Of a DNA stretch of 64,000 nucleotides, positions 17,608 through 26,000 are shown piece after piece. This DNA comes from Crocinitomicaceae bacterium (GTDB taxonomy: Bacteria; Bacteroidota; Bacteroidia; Flavobacteriales_D; Crocinitomicaceae). The translations under genes were made by a program, and so were the position numbers. The notes beneath the pieces were generated by a model that was given only the letters and a program-made list of their open reading frames with translations, did not search any database and was not told the origin of the DNA. The stretch covers positions 82,095 to 146,094 of the forward strand of contig JAKVAQ010000016.1 in NCBI GenBank assembly GCA_022447665.1, in the 5' to 3' direction. Within the stretch, counting starts at the first letter, position 1; each line of letters starts with the position of its first letter.

Positions 17608-17713
17608 CTTTAATACTATTCTCATCGTAAAAAAGAGTAGTTTCGTTTAATCATGTACGCATTTCGTTAAACAATATAAATTTCCACGTGTTATAATAAA
17701 AAAACACACTATT

Positions 17714-18439
17714 ATGAAAACAATTATATTGGCGGCAACGCTTCAACCAGGAGATTACGTCGGATTCACCTTCTTTATCGGCAGCATGGCCATGATGGCA
17801 GCCACAGTATTCTTCTTTTTAGAAATGAGAAATGTAGATGGTAAATGGAAGACATCACTACTCGTTTCCGGACTTATTACATTTATTGCAGCAGTGCACT
17901 ATTACTACATGAGAGATTTCTGGGTAGAAAATGGCACATCTCCAACCGAATTCAGATATATTGACTGGATACTAACAGTACCGTTAATGTGTGTGGAATT
18001 CTATCTTATCCTAAAAGCATTTGGTGCAAAAATGGGATTACTATGGAAAATGATTTTCTATTCTGTATTTATGCTAGTTACAGGATATCTGGGAGAAACA
18101 GTATTTAGAGATCAAAATGCATTGTGGGGTGCTATTTCAACATTAGGATACGCAGGTATTTTCTATGAGGTATGGTTCGGTTCAGCTAAACAATTATCGA
18201 AAAACTCGAACAACCCTACTCTACAGAAAGCATTTAACACACTTGCATGGTTCATTTTTGTAGGATGGGCAATTTATCCGATTGGTTACATGGCCATTCC
18301 AGGAGGATTACTTAGTGGAATTCTACCACTAGAATCAATGGATATTATCTACAATATTGGCGATGCTATTAACAAAATTGGATTTGGACTTGTAATTTAT
18401 AGTCTTGCCGTAAGTAGCAAGAACCAGGAAGCAGCGTAA
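17714..18439 (+). CDS. Proteorhodopsin, light-driven proton pump (green-tuned)
   Basis: 241 residues, seven membrane helices. Helix C reads RYIDWILTVPLMCVEFYLIL: D84 is the Schiff-base proton acceptor, T88 the spacer and E95 the cytoplasmic proton donor, the D-T-E pattern of proton pumps rather than sodium (NDQ) or chloride (NTQ) pumps. M92 is at the spectral-tuning site (position 105 of the first described proteorhodopsin), where Met goes with green absorption in flavobacteria. H62 corresponds to the His that pairs with the acceptor, and K221 in GDAINKIGFG is the retinal Schiff-base lysine. All functional residues are intact. It would pump protons outward in light. The gene for retinal formation follows. 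Confidence 0.97.
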   Translation: MKTIILAATLQPGDYVGFTFFIGSMAMMAATVFFFLEMRNVDGKWKTSLLVSGLITFIAAVHYYYMRDFWVENGTSPTEFRYIDWILTVPLMCVEFYLILKAFGAKMGLLWKMIFYSVFMLVTGYLGETVFRDQNALWGAISTLGYAGIFYEVWFGSAKQLSKNSNNPTLQKAFNTLAWFIFVGWAIYPIGYMAIPGGLLSGILPLESMDIIYNIGDAINKIGFGLVIYSLAVSSKNQEAA

Positions 18440-18462
18440 AAAAATTAAAATAGCTCATAAAT

Positions 18463-18504
18463 CGGTAGGGGTTCTTTAACTATTAAGGTTGGGAACCCCT
18501 ATCG
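18463..18504 (+). promoter_or_regulatory. Strong hairpin between proteorhodopsin and blh
   Basis: A 12-bp stem (18463-18474 with 18493-18504, one G-U pair, GGGG/CCCC core) closes an 18-base loop and ends six bases before the blh ATG. There is no T tract after it, so it is not a typical terminator. It could protect the 3' end of rhodopsin mRNA or reduce blh translation, so that much more opsin than enzyme is made. Confidence 0.6.
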
Positions 18505-18510
18505 TACCTT

Positions 18511-19443
18511 ATGAAAGTTTCTATAAAATACCTTATAATAGGATTAATAGTGTTCCTATTTTACAGCACTGAGTTTTCAGCGGTGTCATATAATTTTGTT
18601 TGTTTTGGATTAATCCTTTTGGTTGGCATCCCGCATGGAGCGGCAGACCATAGAATTAGCTCAACCATCTACAATCAAAAAAACACTGTCCGATTTATAA
18701 TTAAATATATACTAATAGCAAGTGGTTACGCGGTGTGGTGGATATTCATGCCTGGCAAAGCGTTAGCATTTTTCATTCTGTTAAGCACATATCATTTTGG
18801 TCAGGAATTTTTAGAAGATATGGGATTAAAAAAAATTAGACCATGGGCCATTATACTTTGGGGCTCAACACTACTTATTGCTCCTGTTTTTATTGCTTAC
18901 CCTGAGATTAAGAGCAATTTGGAAATGATAACCAATTCCGATCTACCAGAGATAAATAAAGTTATTCTCATCTCTTTTGTAAGCTTTATATTTATTTGTG
19001 CATTCTTTCATTTAATTCATCTTTCAAAAAACGGTGAAATCAAAAGAAAACGGGTAATAGAGCAAACATTTAAAGTTTTAATTTTCTTTATTAGTTTCTC
19101 TGTATTACCATTTATCATTGCCTTCACCCTTTACTTTATTCTCTTTCATGCCCTGAACGCCTTTAGACATCAATTTAATTGGTTGAAAGGAAACATTCAT
19201 GGATATACGATTAAACGCTTCTTGAAAGATTTGTTATTATTTAGTTCTTTATCAATTTTTGGAATTTTAACCTTGATATATTTTATTCAGCCAGAAAGCA
19301 GTTCAGAAATGTTGAGTTATTTCTTTGTAATAATTTCAATCATCACATTGCCTCACTCTATTCTGTTTGACCAGTTCTATAAAAATAGAAACGCACAATT
19401 GCAAAAACAGAATGAATCAGAGAGCAATTATGAAACTGAATAA
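18511..19443 (+). CDS. blh: Brp/Blh family beta-carotene 15,15'-dioxygenase
   Basis: 310 residues, a polytopic membrane protein with about eight hydrophobic segments. GIPHGAADH (39-47) and YHFGQEF (about 96-102) and FHALNAFRHQFNW (about 215-227) contain the conserved histidines that bind the iron of Blh enzymes. It splits beta-carotene into two molecules of retinal, the chromophore for the rhodopsin encoded just upstream. Carotenoid synthesis genes are not in this window. The pairing proteorhodopsin-blh is typical of marine flavobacteria and is often spread by transfer. Confidence 0.92.
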   Translation: MKVSIKYLIIGLIVFLFYSTEFSAVSYNFVCFGLILLVGIPHGAADHRISSTIYNQKNTVRFIIKYILIASGYAVWWIFMPGKALAFFILLSTYHFGQEFLEDMGLKKIRPWAIILWGSTLLIAPVFIAYPEIKSNLEMITNSDLPEINKVILISFVSFIFICAFFHLIHLSKNGEIKRKRVIEQTFKVLIFFISFSVLPFIIAFTLYFILFHALNAFRHQFNWLKGNIHGYTIKRFLKDLLLFSSLSIFGILTLIYFIQPESSSEMLSYFFVIISIITLPHSILFDQFYKNRNAQLQKQNESESNYETE

Positions 19444-19520
19444 TATTTCAATATATCAATATCAGAAGAACTTGGAGGATGGTTGAACAACTCCATCAGT
19501 TCACCTTAGGTAACATGTCT

Positions 19521-19545
19521 AGATTCTTGAGATTTTAAAGAATCT
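19521..19545 (+). terminator. Possible terminator after blh
   Basis: An 8-bp perfect stem (19521-19528 with 19538-19545) follows blh by 77 bases. The downstream T-richness is modest (CCTTTAT), so function as a terminator is uncertain. Confidence 0.35.
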
Positions 19546-19592
19546 CCTTTATAGTATAAGAATAATAACCCTTTTCTGCATTAAAGGTATTA

Positions 19593-20093
19593 TCAAACAC
19601 GGATCGTATTTTCAAATCCTTCATAAGATATACTTTTAACCACAAGAAAGTTATTATTGAACATTTCAAAGTACACTTCTTCTCCATAAGAATTGTATCC
19701 GTAATTGATAAAATTCAATAATCCCTCATCGAAATCCCAGGTCACGAAATAGCTTTTTTCAATATCAGTGCCCGTTGAAAAACCTGTAAGAAAGAAATCC
19801 TCGGTAAAGCCATATATACCATTAAAAACTGGACCAGGATCTAACCCCTCATATAAGGAGGATAAATCTAAAGAATCTGGGAAAACAACATCATTTTCAA
19901 ACGCTGCTTCTTCTATTGCATCTAGATAGCTGGAGTGATTATAATCTTCCATTTCAATTTCAGCTTCTGCTTCTTCCGCGAATTCTATTTCCTCTGTGGC
20001 TTCATCTGATTGCCCCTTATTGCCTTCATCGGAACTACACGAAGTCATGCTCAGTATAACCAATAACGGAATGAATAAAATATTGATCTTCAT
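19593..20093 (-). CDS. Acidic lipoprotein of unknown function
   Basis: 166 residues from the ATG at 20093 (a TTG at 20111 would add six residues in front of the signal). Lipobox SMTSC (Cys19). A low-complexity Glu/Ala/Asp-rich linker (about 22-50) probably tethers a folded C-terminal domain of about 110 residues, rich in Phe, Tyr and Gly, without recognisable motifs. No family recognised. Confidence 0.65.
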   Translation of the reverse strand: MKINILFIPLLVILSMTSCSSDEGNKGQSDEATEEIEFAEEAEAEIEMEDYNHSSYLDAIEEAAFENDVVFPDSLDLSSLYEGLDPGPVFNGIYGFTEDFFLTGFSTGTDIEKSYFVTWDFDEGLLNFINYGYNSYGEEVYFEMFNNNFLVVKSISYEGFENTIRV

Positions 20094-20113
20094 GTTATAT
20101 ATGTTTCTCAAAA

Positions 20114-20521
20114 TTAAACTTCAACATCCACCAAGAACTCTTCAAGATATTTAAGGTCATTTTCATCGGCATTATGCATCTTTAAAAAATCAATGAGCTC
20201 AGAATTCTTATTTACCACTTTCAGCGGCCACTTTGGTTTAAAAATCATGAAATAACCTTTAGTCACAAGCCTCATTGCCAAGCTATTGACAAGTACTACC
20301 TCACAAATTCTAAGATCATTGAGTAGCTTTTGATTGGCCAAATATTTCTTGGCGTCCGAATCCATTGAAGCAAAATTATCTCGAAGATCGATAATTGAAT
20401 AGAAAGGTTTCTCACCATGAAGCTCAAATCCATTATTAACAACTTCTTTTAGCTTATCTAAATTTACTTCAGCACCATCTAAATATGTAAGGTAGAAGAT
20501 ATTCTTACCAAACATTTTCAT
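20114..20521 (-). CDS. STAS/DUF7793-like small protein
   Basis: 135 residues from the ATG at 20521; a GTG at 20557 would add 12. Longer frames overlap the divergent lipoprotein gene and are unlikely. The body SIIDLRDNFASMDSDAKKYLANQKL...VVLVNSLAMRLVTKGYFMIFKPKWPLKVV...ELIDFLK resembles Bacteroidota proteins with a STAS/SpoIIAA-like fold. These often act in signalling, but no partner kinase is adjacent. Cytoplasmic. Confidence 0.55.
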   Translation of the reverse strand: MKMFGKNIFYLTYLDGAEVNLDKLKEVVNNGFELHGEKPFYSIIDLRDNFASMDSDAKKYLANQKLLNDLRICEVVLVNSLAMRLVTKGYFMIFKPKWPLKVVNKNSELIDFLKMHNADENDLKYLEEFLVDVEV

Positions 20522-20651
20522 AAAGTAATTCTTATGGTCTGTTCTGTCGTTTTCCACGGATACGAGCAATGAATATATTGAATTAATCTCAGAGTAGATG
20601 AAATGAATGGTACCTATACACAAAAATTGTATTTTAGTATAAAATCGAATA

Positions 20652-20966
20652 ATGAGAACAATTTCTAAACTTCTCCTTTTAAGCATATTAGCTTCCATAA
20701 CATCTTGCACAATTTCGGAGTCAGATGCAAAAGTGTTCCTTCGAGCCGAAGCAGAGGCACAAATCCCAAAAACTTGCGATTGTCTTGCTAAACTTGAGGC
20801 CACTGGAGACAAGGCTATTGAGAAGGAAGCAGAATGTAAGAGTGACGGACAATGGGCAATTCTTGAAGCATCACAATCAGAAAGAATTGGTGATACCTAC
20901 CCTGATATTGAAGAAGAAATTATCGATTTCTATAATAGCGAAGTTGAGAAATGCAATGAAGAATAA
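20652..20966 (+). CDS. Small lipoprotein
   Basis: 104 residues. Signal peptide with lipobox SITSC (Cys19). The mature part is helical, Glu-rich and has three further cysteines (CDC near 42-44 and one four residues from the end, ...EVEKCNEE). Divergent from the STAS-like gene. No family recognised. Confidence 0.6.
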   Translation: MRTISKLLLLSILASITSCTISESDAKVFLRAEAEAQIPKTCDCLAKLEATGDKAIEKEAECKSDGQWAILEASQSERIGDTYPDIEEEIIDFYNSEVEKCNEE

Positions 20967-20991
20967 TCGCTAATAGTTTCATTGAAATCGA

Positions 20992-21756
20992 TTAGATAAA
21001 GAAAAAGAAAGAAGATAAAACCGCTGAAATAAAGAGAGTTGTTAATTTAACATACTTACTAATCTTATATTCAGATAGAAATTCGTTACCGCATAAAACC
21101 CATATTGTTATGCCATAACTTAAAGATGTTATAAAATATACCAAAGGTGTTGTTCTAGGCATTAAATCATCAATTGCTGCAATTCCAGTCGGTTCAATCC
21201 CCCAGGTTAAAAGTATTAAACTAAAGCTCCCTATAACTGAGTAAACAAAATAAGCGACCATTAGTATCCATCCGATTTTCCTCCTAAGCCAAAATGTCAC
21301 GAGCGCCAATGTTAATGAGATTATTGGAATCAGACTGATAAAATAAAACATGTCGAACCCAATAGAAGGATTAGAAAAACGCAATCGTATCATATCGATT
21401 TCATTATACCATCCAACTATTGCGATCAGACCGAAAATTATCGTAATTAGCCTAATTATTCGTTCTTTTCTATCCAACGATTTAAGAAGAGGGTTAAAAG
21501 CATCAATAGTTTTGTATACAAGGTTTAAAGCCTCTTCTTGTTTTTCGGATTTCCTTTCTTTTATTTGTCTTAGTTGATTACGCGCTTCCAGCAACTCTTG
21601 ACTAGCCTCGGTTATTTCTTGCTCGGTAAGATTTCGACGTTGAACCTCCAATTCAGCAGCAGACAATGCTTCCTCTTGATAATCTCCTTTGTTCTGAATA
21701 ATTCTGAATAAATCAACGTTTGAGAAAGTTTTATATCGTTCAGAGAATTGGTTCAT
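20992..21756 (-). CDS. Membrane protein with cytoplasmic helical N-terminus
   Basis: 254 residues. The first 95 or so are soluble and helical: FSNVDLFRIIQNKGDYQEEALSAAELEVQRRNLTEQEI, a motif seen at the start of many Bacteroidota membrane proteins, followed by a charged coiled coil. About five membrane segments follow (about 100-254). Function unknown. It is 49 bases upstream of the PH-like membrane gene only by coordinate; the order of transcription is LOG, PH-like protein, then this one, so a three-gene unit is plausible. Confidence 0.6.
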   Translation of the reverse strand: MNQFSERYKTFSNVDLFRIIQNKGDYQEEALSAAELEVQRRNLTEQEITEASQELLEARNQLRQIKERKSEKQEEALNLVYKTIDAFNPLLKSLDRKERIIRLITIIFGLIAIVGWYNEIDMIRLRFSNPSIGFDMFYFISLIPIISLTLALVTFWLRRKIGWILMVAYFVYSVIGSFSLILLTWGIEPTGIAAIDDLMPRTTPLVYFITSLSYGITIWVLCGNEFLSEYKISKYVKLTTLFISAVLSSFFFFI

Positions 21757-21805
21757 TAGATTATGGGATATTTATAATAAATCTAATCAATTTTTAAATT
21801 AACAG

Positions 21806-22192
21806 TTATAAATTCAGATTCCTGTGTAAATCTTGAAATCGCTTCACATGATTTTCAATTTCTTCCTTTGTTTTCAAAAACTTATCTACATTAATTTCAA
21901 TAATATCTCGTTTCGTATAGATTTTTAATAAATGATAACCAGGGCCATTATGCCCTATTACAAAAACTTGCTGCATTTGAACAATGTCTTTCCATTGTAC
22001 AAAAACATTTTTATGACGAATTCCTTTTAGGTCGATTAGAAGGTTAACACTCTTTTTTCTCCAAAAAGTTAGCCCGATTAATGCGAAGGGAAACAAAGAG
22101 GCAAGTACTTTTCCGAGCTGAAAATGATCAAACACAAAGAGCATTGACAATCCAACAATTGTTATAATTGCCACCACAAGCAAAAACAGCAT
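21806..22192 (-). CDS. PH-like (YcxB-type) membrane protein, N-terminus uncertain
   Basis: 128 residues from the ATG at 22192: two membrane segments (about 1-18 and 28-46) followed by a PH-like soluble domain (LLIDLKGIRHKNVFVQWKDIVQM...). The frame stays open without ATG, GTG or TTG right back to the stop of the LOG gene and encodes plausible protein (IIKYAKEYNVVHYYHCEW..). YcxB-like proteins do have about 30 residues before the first membrane segment. The true start may therefore be a rare codon such as ATT near 22295. Confidence 0.55.
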   Translation of the reverse strand: MLFLLVVAIITIVGLSMLFVFDHFQLGKVLASLFPFALIGLTFWRKKSVNLLIDLKGIRHKNVFVQWKDIVQMQQVFVIGHNGPGYHLLKIYTKRDIIEINVDKFLKTKEEIENHVKRFQDLHRNLNL

Positions 22193-22300
22193 GTGGTTTC
22201 TACCTATTTCTTTTGTCTTGAAAAATGGTTTCCACTCGCAGTGATAATAATGAACTACATTATACTCTTTCGCGTATTTGATAATCTGAGAAATTAATCT

Positions 22301-22972
22301 CTAGAACGTAGGTCGTAGTAAGTGATCTTGGTAGAAATCATTAATATGCTTGACTGCCTCTGCAGGATCATCTGTGATTAAGAACATGTCTAAATCTTCT
22401 GGCGAAATATTCCCTTCAGAGTCACACATCTGAGCCTTTAACCAATCAACTAATCCTTCCCAATAACTTCTTCCAAATAAAACAACAGGACGTGTTTCAA
22501 TCTTTTTTGTTTGCATTAAAGTCAGTGCTTCGAATAGCTCATCCATTGTTCCATAACCACCAGGGAAAGTGATAAATCCTTGACTATACTTAACAAACAT
22601 TACTTTTCTAACGAAGAAGTAATCAAAATCTACTGGGTGATTTACCCACCGGTTGTTATTTTGCTCAAATGGAAGCACAATATTCAATCCTACCGATTTT
22701 CCATCAGCCTCATCCGCACCTTTATTTCCAGCTTCCATAATACCAGGACCACCTCCCGTGATAACACCGTATCCTGATTCGACTAGTAATCTTGAAACTT
22801 CAACCGCTTGCTGATAATAAGGGTTTTCCGGTTTTGTTCTTGCAGATCCGAAAACCGAAATACAAGGTCCTATCTTCGACATTTTCTCATACCCTTCTAC
22901 GAATTCAGACATAATCTTGAATATCGCCCAACTATCATTTGTTTTTATCTCGTTCCAATCTTTATTTGTCAT
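22301..22972 (-). CDS. LOG-family nucleotide phosphoribohydrolase
   Basis: 223 residues. Rossmann-like LOG fold with GSART (about 43-47), GGGPGIMEAGNKGA (about 77-90), and the active-site motif PGGYGTMDELFE (about 139-150). Such enzymes release a base from nucleoside 5'-monophosphates (cytokinin riboside monophosphates in plants, AMP-like substrates in bacteria). Cytoplasmic. The physiological substrate here is unknown. Confidence 0.88.
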   Translation of the reverse strand: MTNKDWNEIKTNDSWAIFKIMSEFVEGYEKMSKIGPCISVFGSARTKPENPYYQQAVEVSRLLVESGYGVITGGGPGIMEAGNKGADEADGKSVGLNIVLPFEQNNNRWVNHPVDFDYFFVRKVMFVKYSQGFITFPGGYGTMDELFEALTLMQTKKIETRPVVLFGRSYWEGLVDWLKAQMCDSEGNISPEDLDMFLITDDPAEAVKHINDFYQDHLLRPTF

Positions 22973-23037
22973 TTTCTAATTTTTTGCAACCAACAATATA
23001 ACGAATAAACAATACAAAGAATTGTTTTGTTGTGAAT

Positions 23038-23072
23038 TAAAAAAGCCGACCCTGATTCCTCAAGATCGGCTC
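23038..23072 (-). terminator. Terminator after the alpha-2-macroglobulin gene
   Basis: On the minus strand AGCCGA (23067-23072) pairs with TCGGCT (23044-23049) and is followed by a T tract (23040-23045 and beyond). It lies 23 bases past the stop. Confidence 0.55.
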
Positions 23073-23094
23073 CCAACATTAAGATGAAGAAACG

Positions 23095-26000
23095 CTAATT
23101 AATACTTCTTTCTTTCTTAACATCGACCCAGCCTCCTCTAACTCTTGCATAAATAGAGTTATCGTACATTGCTTCAACCGAAATACCTGGCATATAAAAC
23201 TTACCTAAATAACTCGAATTGAGCTGAACACGGAATGTTTTGGTTTTACCTTTTCCTAAATCGAAATAGGTGTAAATTCTATCATCTCTAATGTCCTGGT
23301 AGGTAAAATAAGATGATTTATTTGAATTATACATATCCATTCTAGAATTATGAATCTCCCATCCCGAAGGAACGATATGCACAAGAGCAAGCTCTCTTAA
23401 ATACCCTCGAGTGCCTGGATTTGTCACTTTTATCTCAGCTACAAAATCGGTTCCTTGTGACATCTCCGTAATCGCAATTGGACGATCATCCATATCGAAA
23501 TAGTTCACGGTGAGTGAGATATTCTTGGCTTGCTCAATCTCATTCCCTGCTAATGGCACACCTCGCGTAATTACACGAACATAGAGAATTCCTTTACCTG
23601 TGTTTTTGATGTTGACCTTCTTTGTCTTTTCTCCGAGATCAAAATTCACCATCGTCATTTCAGAGTCTCTTGAACCAGTTTGCCCATCAATGGTATAGGA
23701 GAACTTCATATTTTCCTCTGCCTTATTACTTCCAACGAACTTCGAAACCGCTAATAATGCGTAAGCTGTAGTCTGTGTGCTGTACCATGATTGTTGATTT
23801 AATCTATTGGCAAGAGCTCGTGCTAATTCGGCACCTTCTAATCGTTTATTCATTAGCACCAATGTTTCTAGAATCATAGCCTCATCTCGAACATTAGAGC
23901 CAAAATTGTATGACAGTTCTACATATTCTGGAACGGAGGTCACCTGGTTTTTAATCAACTTGTCCGCCACTTCTTTTTGGCCGGCAATTTTATAAGCTGC
24001 AGCTAGTCTCCACCTTGCTGGAAGAGATAAGTCAGCTCTCTCGCGCAGTCTATTCATCAAGCCTAACTCGGCCTTCCCAGCCAATGCTAAGGTAAATAGT
24101 CGATACGCTTGTGTTAAATCATCGTAACGTGGACCATCGGTTGTAGCATTCGCCTTGCTCCAGTTCTTTGCGTGTTTTTTCTGGAATTTTAACCAGTTTT
24201 TCTTTAAACTCTGAGGAACTACAAAACCTTTGTTTTCGGCCTCAATCATAAAGTGACCAGCATAATTTGTTCCCCATTCATTATCATAAGATCCACCTGG
24301 CCAGTAGGCAAAACCTCCAGAAGAAGTTTGGAATAGTTTTAATCGGTTAATTCCATTCATTACATTTTGCTGAATAACTAATTTTCTACTTTCTTCTAAA
24401 TCCATCAAATCTGAAAGATAAAGCTGCGGAAACACGGAAGATGTAGTTTGCTCAATACAACCATGCGGATATCGAATCAAATAGTCTAATCTTCGTCCAA
24501 GATCAAGAGGAGGGAAATTAGAAACCTCAAGGTAGGCTTGATTGGTTCCTTTTATTCCGAAATACTCCATATCATAGCTGAACGACTCACCTCCATCAAG
24601 AACTTTTTCTTCGGTAATCACTTGTTCAGAATTCGGAGTTCTAACATCAATTTCAAAATCGTACTTAGCCTTTTCACTACCTGAAGTTGCAACAATTGAA
24701 ACTTTACCGATTCCAGTTTCTTCAGCAACTTTTAGTTTAAAGTTCACTAGCTTATCCCCTATTTCAGAGAATGTTAGCGATTTCTTTGAGCCACCCTGGA
24801 TATCGAACATGTTATTTGTAGTAATTGAAATTGACACATTTTTCACATGTTTCTCCATAGCGAATACGTCAACAGGTAGCGTTACCTCCTCACCTGGACC
24901 CACTACCCTTGGCAATGTTCCAAGAACCATTAGAGGATTTCTTACTGCAACAGTTTTCTCAGCATTTCCATAAGCACCATTTTCACCCGTCACAACCATT
25001 ACACGCACCGAACCAACATAATTCGGAATGTCAATCTTGTGAGAGTTAGTAGAACCATCATATTCGAATGGCCCTAAGAATCTAACCATAGGCTCGAAAC
25101 GATTTGCTTTTGCCGCTTTTTTGCCAGAACCGTCACCGTCACCACCAATCGCCAATAATTTATCAAGCTCATCTCCATAAGCGCCGAGAACGTAATCGTA
25201 CATATCCCAAGTCTTAACTCCAAGCGCCTCCTTAGCATTAAAATGATTCCAAGGATCAGGAGTTTTGAAATTGGTGAGATCCAATAATCCTTCATCAACA
25301 ATAGCAATAGTATACGTCATAGGTTGTTTGTTCTTCTCACTGATCTTAATTGTCGTAGAAGTTTCTGGGCGTAGCACGTCTTTCATTGAAATCACAGGAT
25401 ATAAGTGAGATTTAGGATCCTCAACATATATTGGAACCACCCCATACATCCTTATAGGCATATCATTAGTCGTATTTTGATAGGGCTGAATTAGAGAAAC
25501 ATGCACAAAGACGTTCGGATCCATTTCATCTGTAGTAACAAACTCACAAGTAGTTTCACCTTTCGTTGTCTCTACCCAGAATTTATCAATGATTTTAGTT
25601 CCACTTTCTAAACTTATGAGGGCCTTTCCGTTTGAAGGGGTTGGAATCGTAAGTTTAACCGTTTCTCCCGTTGTATACTTCTCTTTATCGGTAGAGAAGG
25701 TTAACATAGTCGAGTTTTCTGAATTCTGTCGATTAGATCGAGCGTAATAAGGCCAATCGACGTAAACGGTTTTACCTGTTACATGACCTGATTCTTTATT
25801 CTCGATAAGAATTAAATATCTCCCCCACTCTGGTTGGTCAATTCTAAAATTATATGATGCTCTACCCTTTACTGTAGTTAGATTTTTAGAATCTATTGGC
25901 ATTGTACTTGAACGTGAAATGTAGCTTGCCAAATCATTATCATAGCTATCCCACCACCATCTCCATTCTAATTTATAAACCTTGACATTGATGTCTGAAT

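Larger units (their letters stand above)
17326..17713. other. 388-base regulatory gap between DUF6340 and proteorhodopsin genes
   Basis: Strongly AT-rich and without a plausible gene. It holds a perfect inverted repeat TTAACA-GAT-TGTTAA (17370-17384) close to the DUF6340 start, an imperfect hairpin (17453-17482), a candidate rhodopsin promoter (17575-17607) and CCACGTG shortly before the rhodopsin ATG. Its length is unusual for this otherwise compact window and suggests regulated expression of one or both flanking genes. Confidence 0.6.

Noticed and set aside
17714..18439. Sodium- or chloride-pumping rhodopsin
   Set aside because: Helix C has the D-T-E pattern of proton pumps, not NDQ or NTQ.
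20522..20812. N-terminal extension of the STAS-like frame up to 20812
   Set aside because: It would overlap the divergent lipoprotein gene at 20652, which has a good signal peptide; the extension does not look like the family N-terminus.
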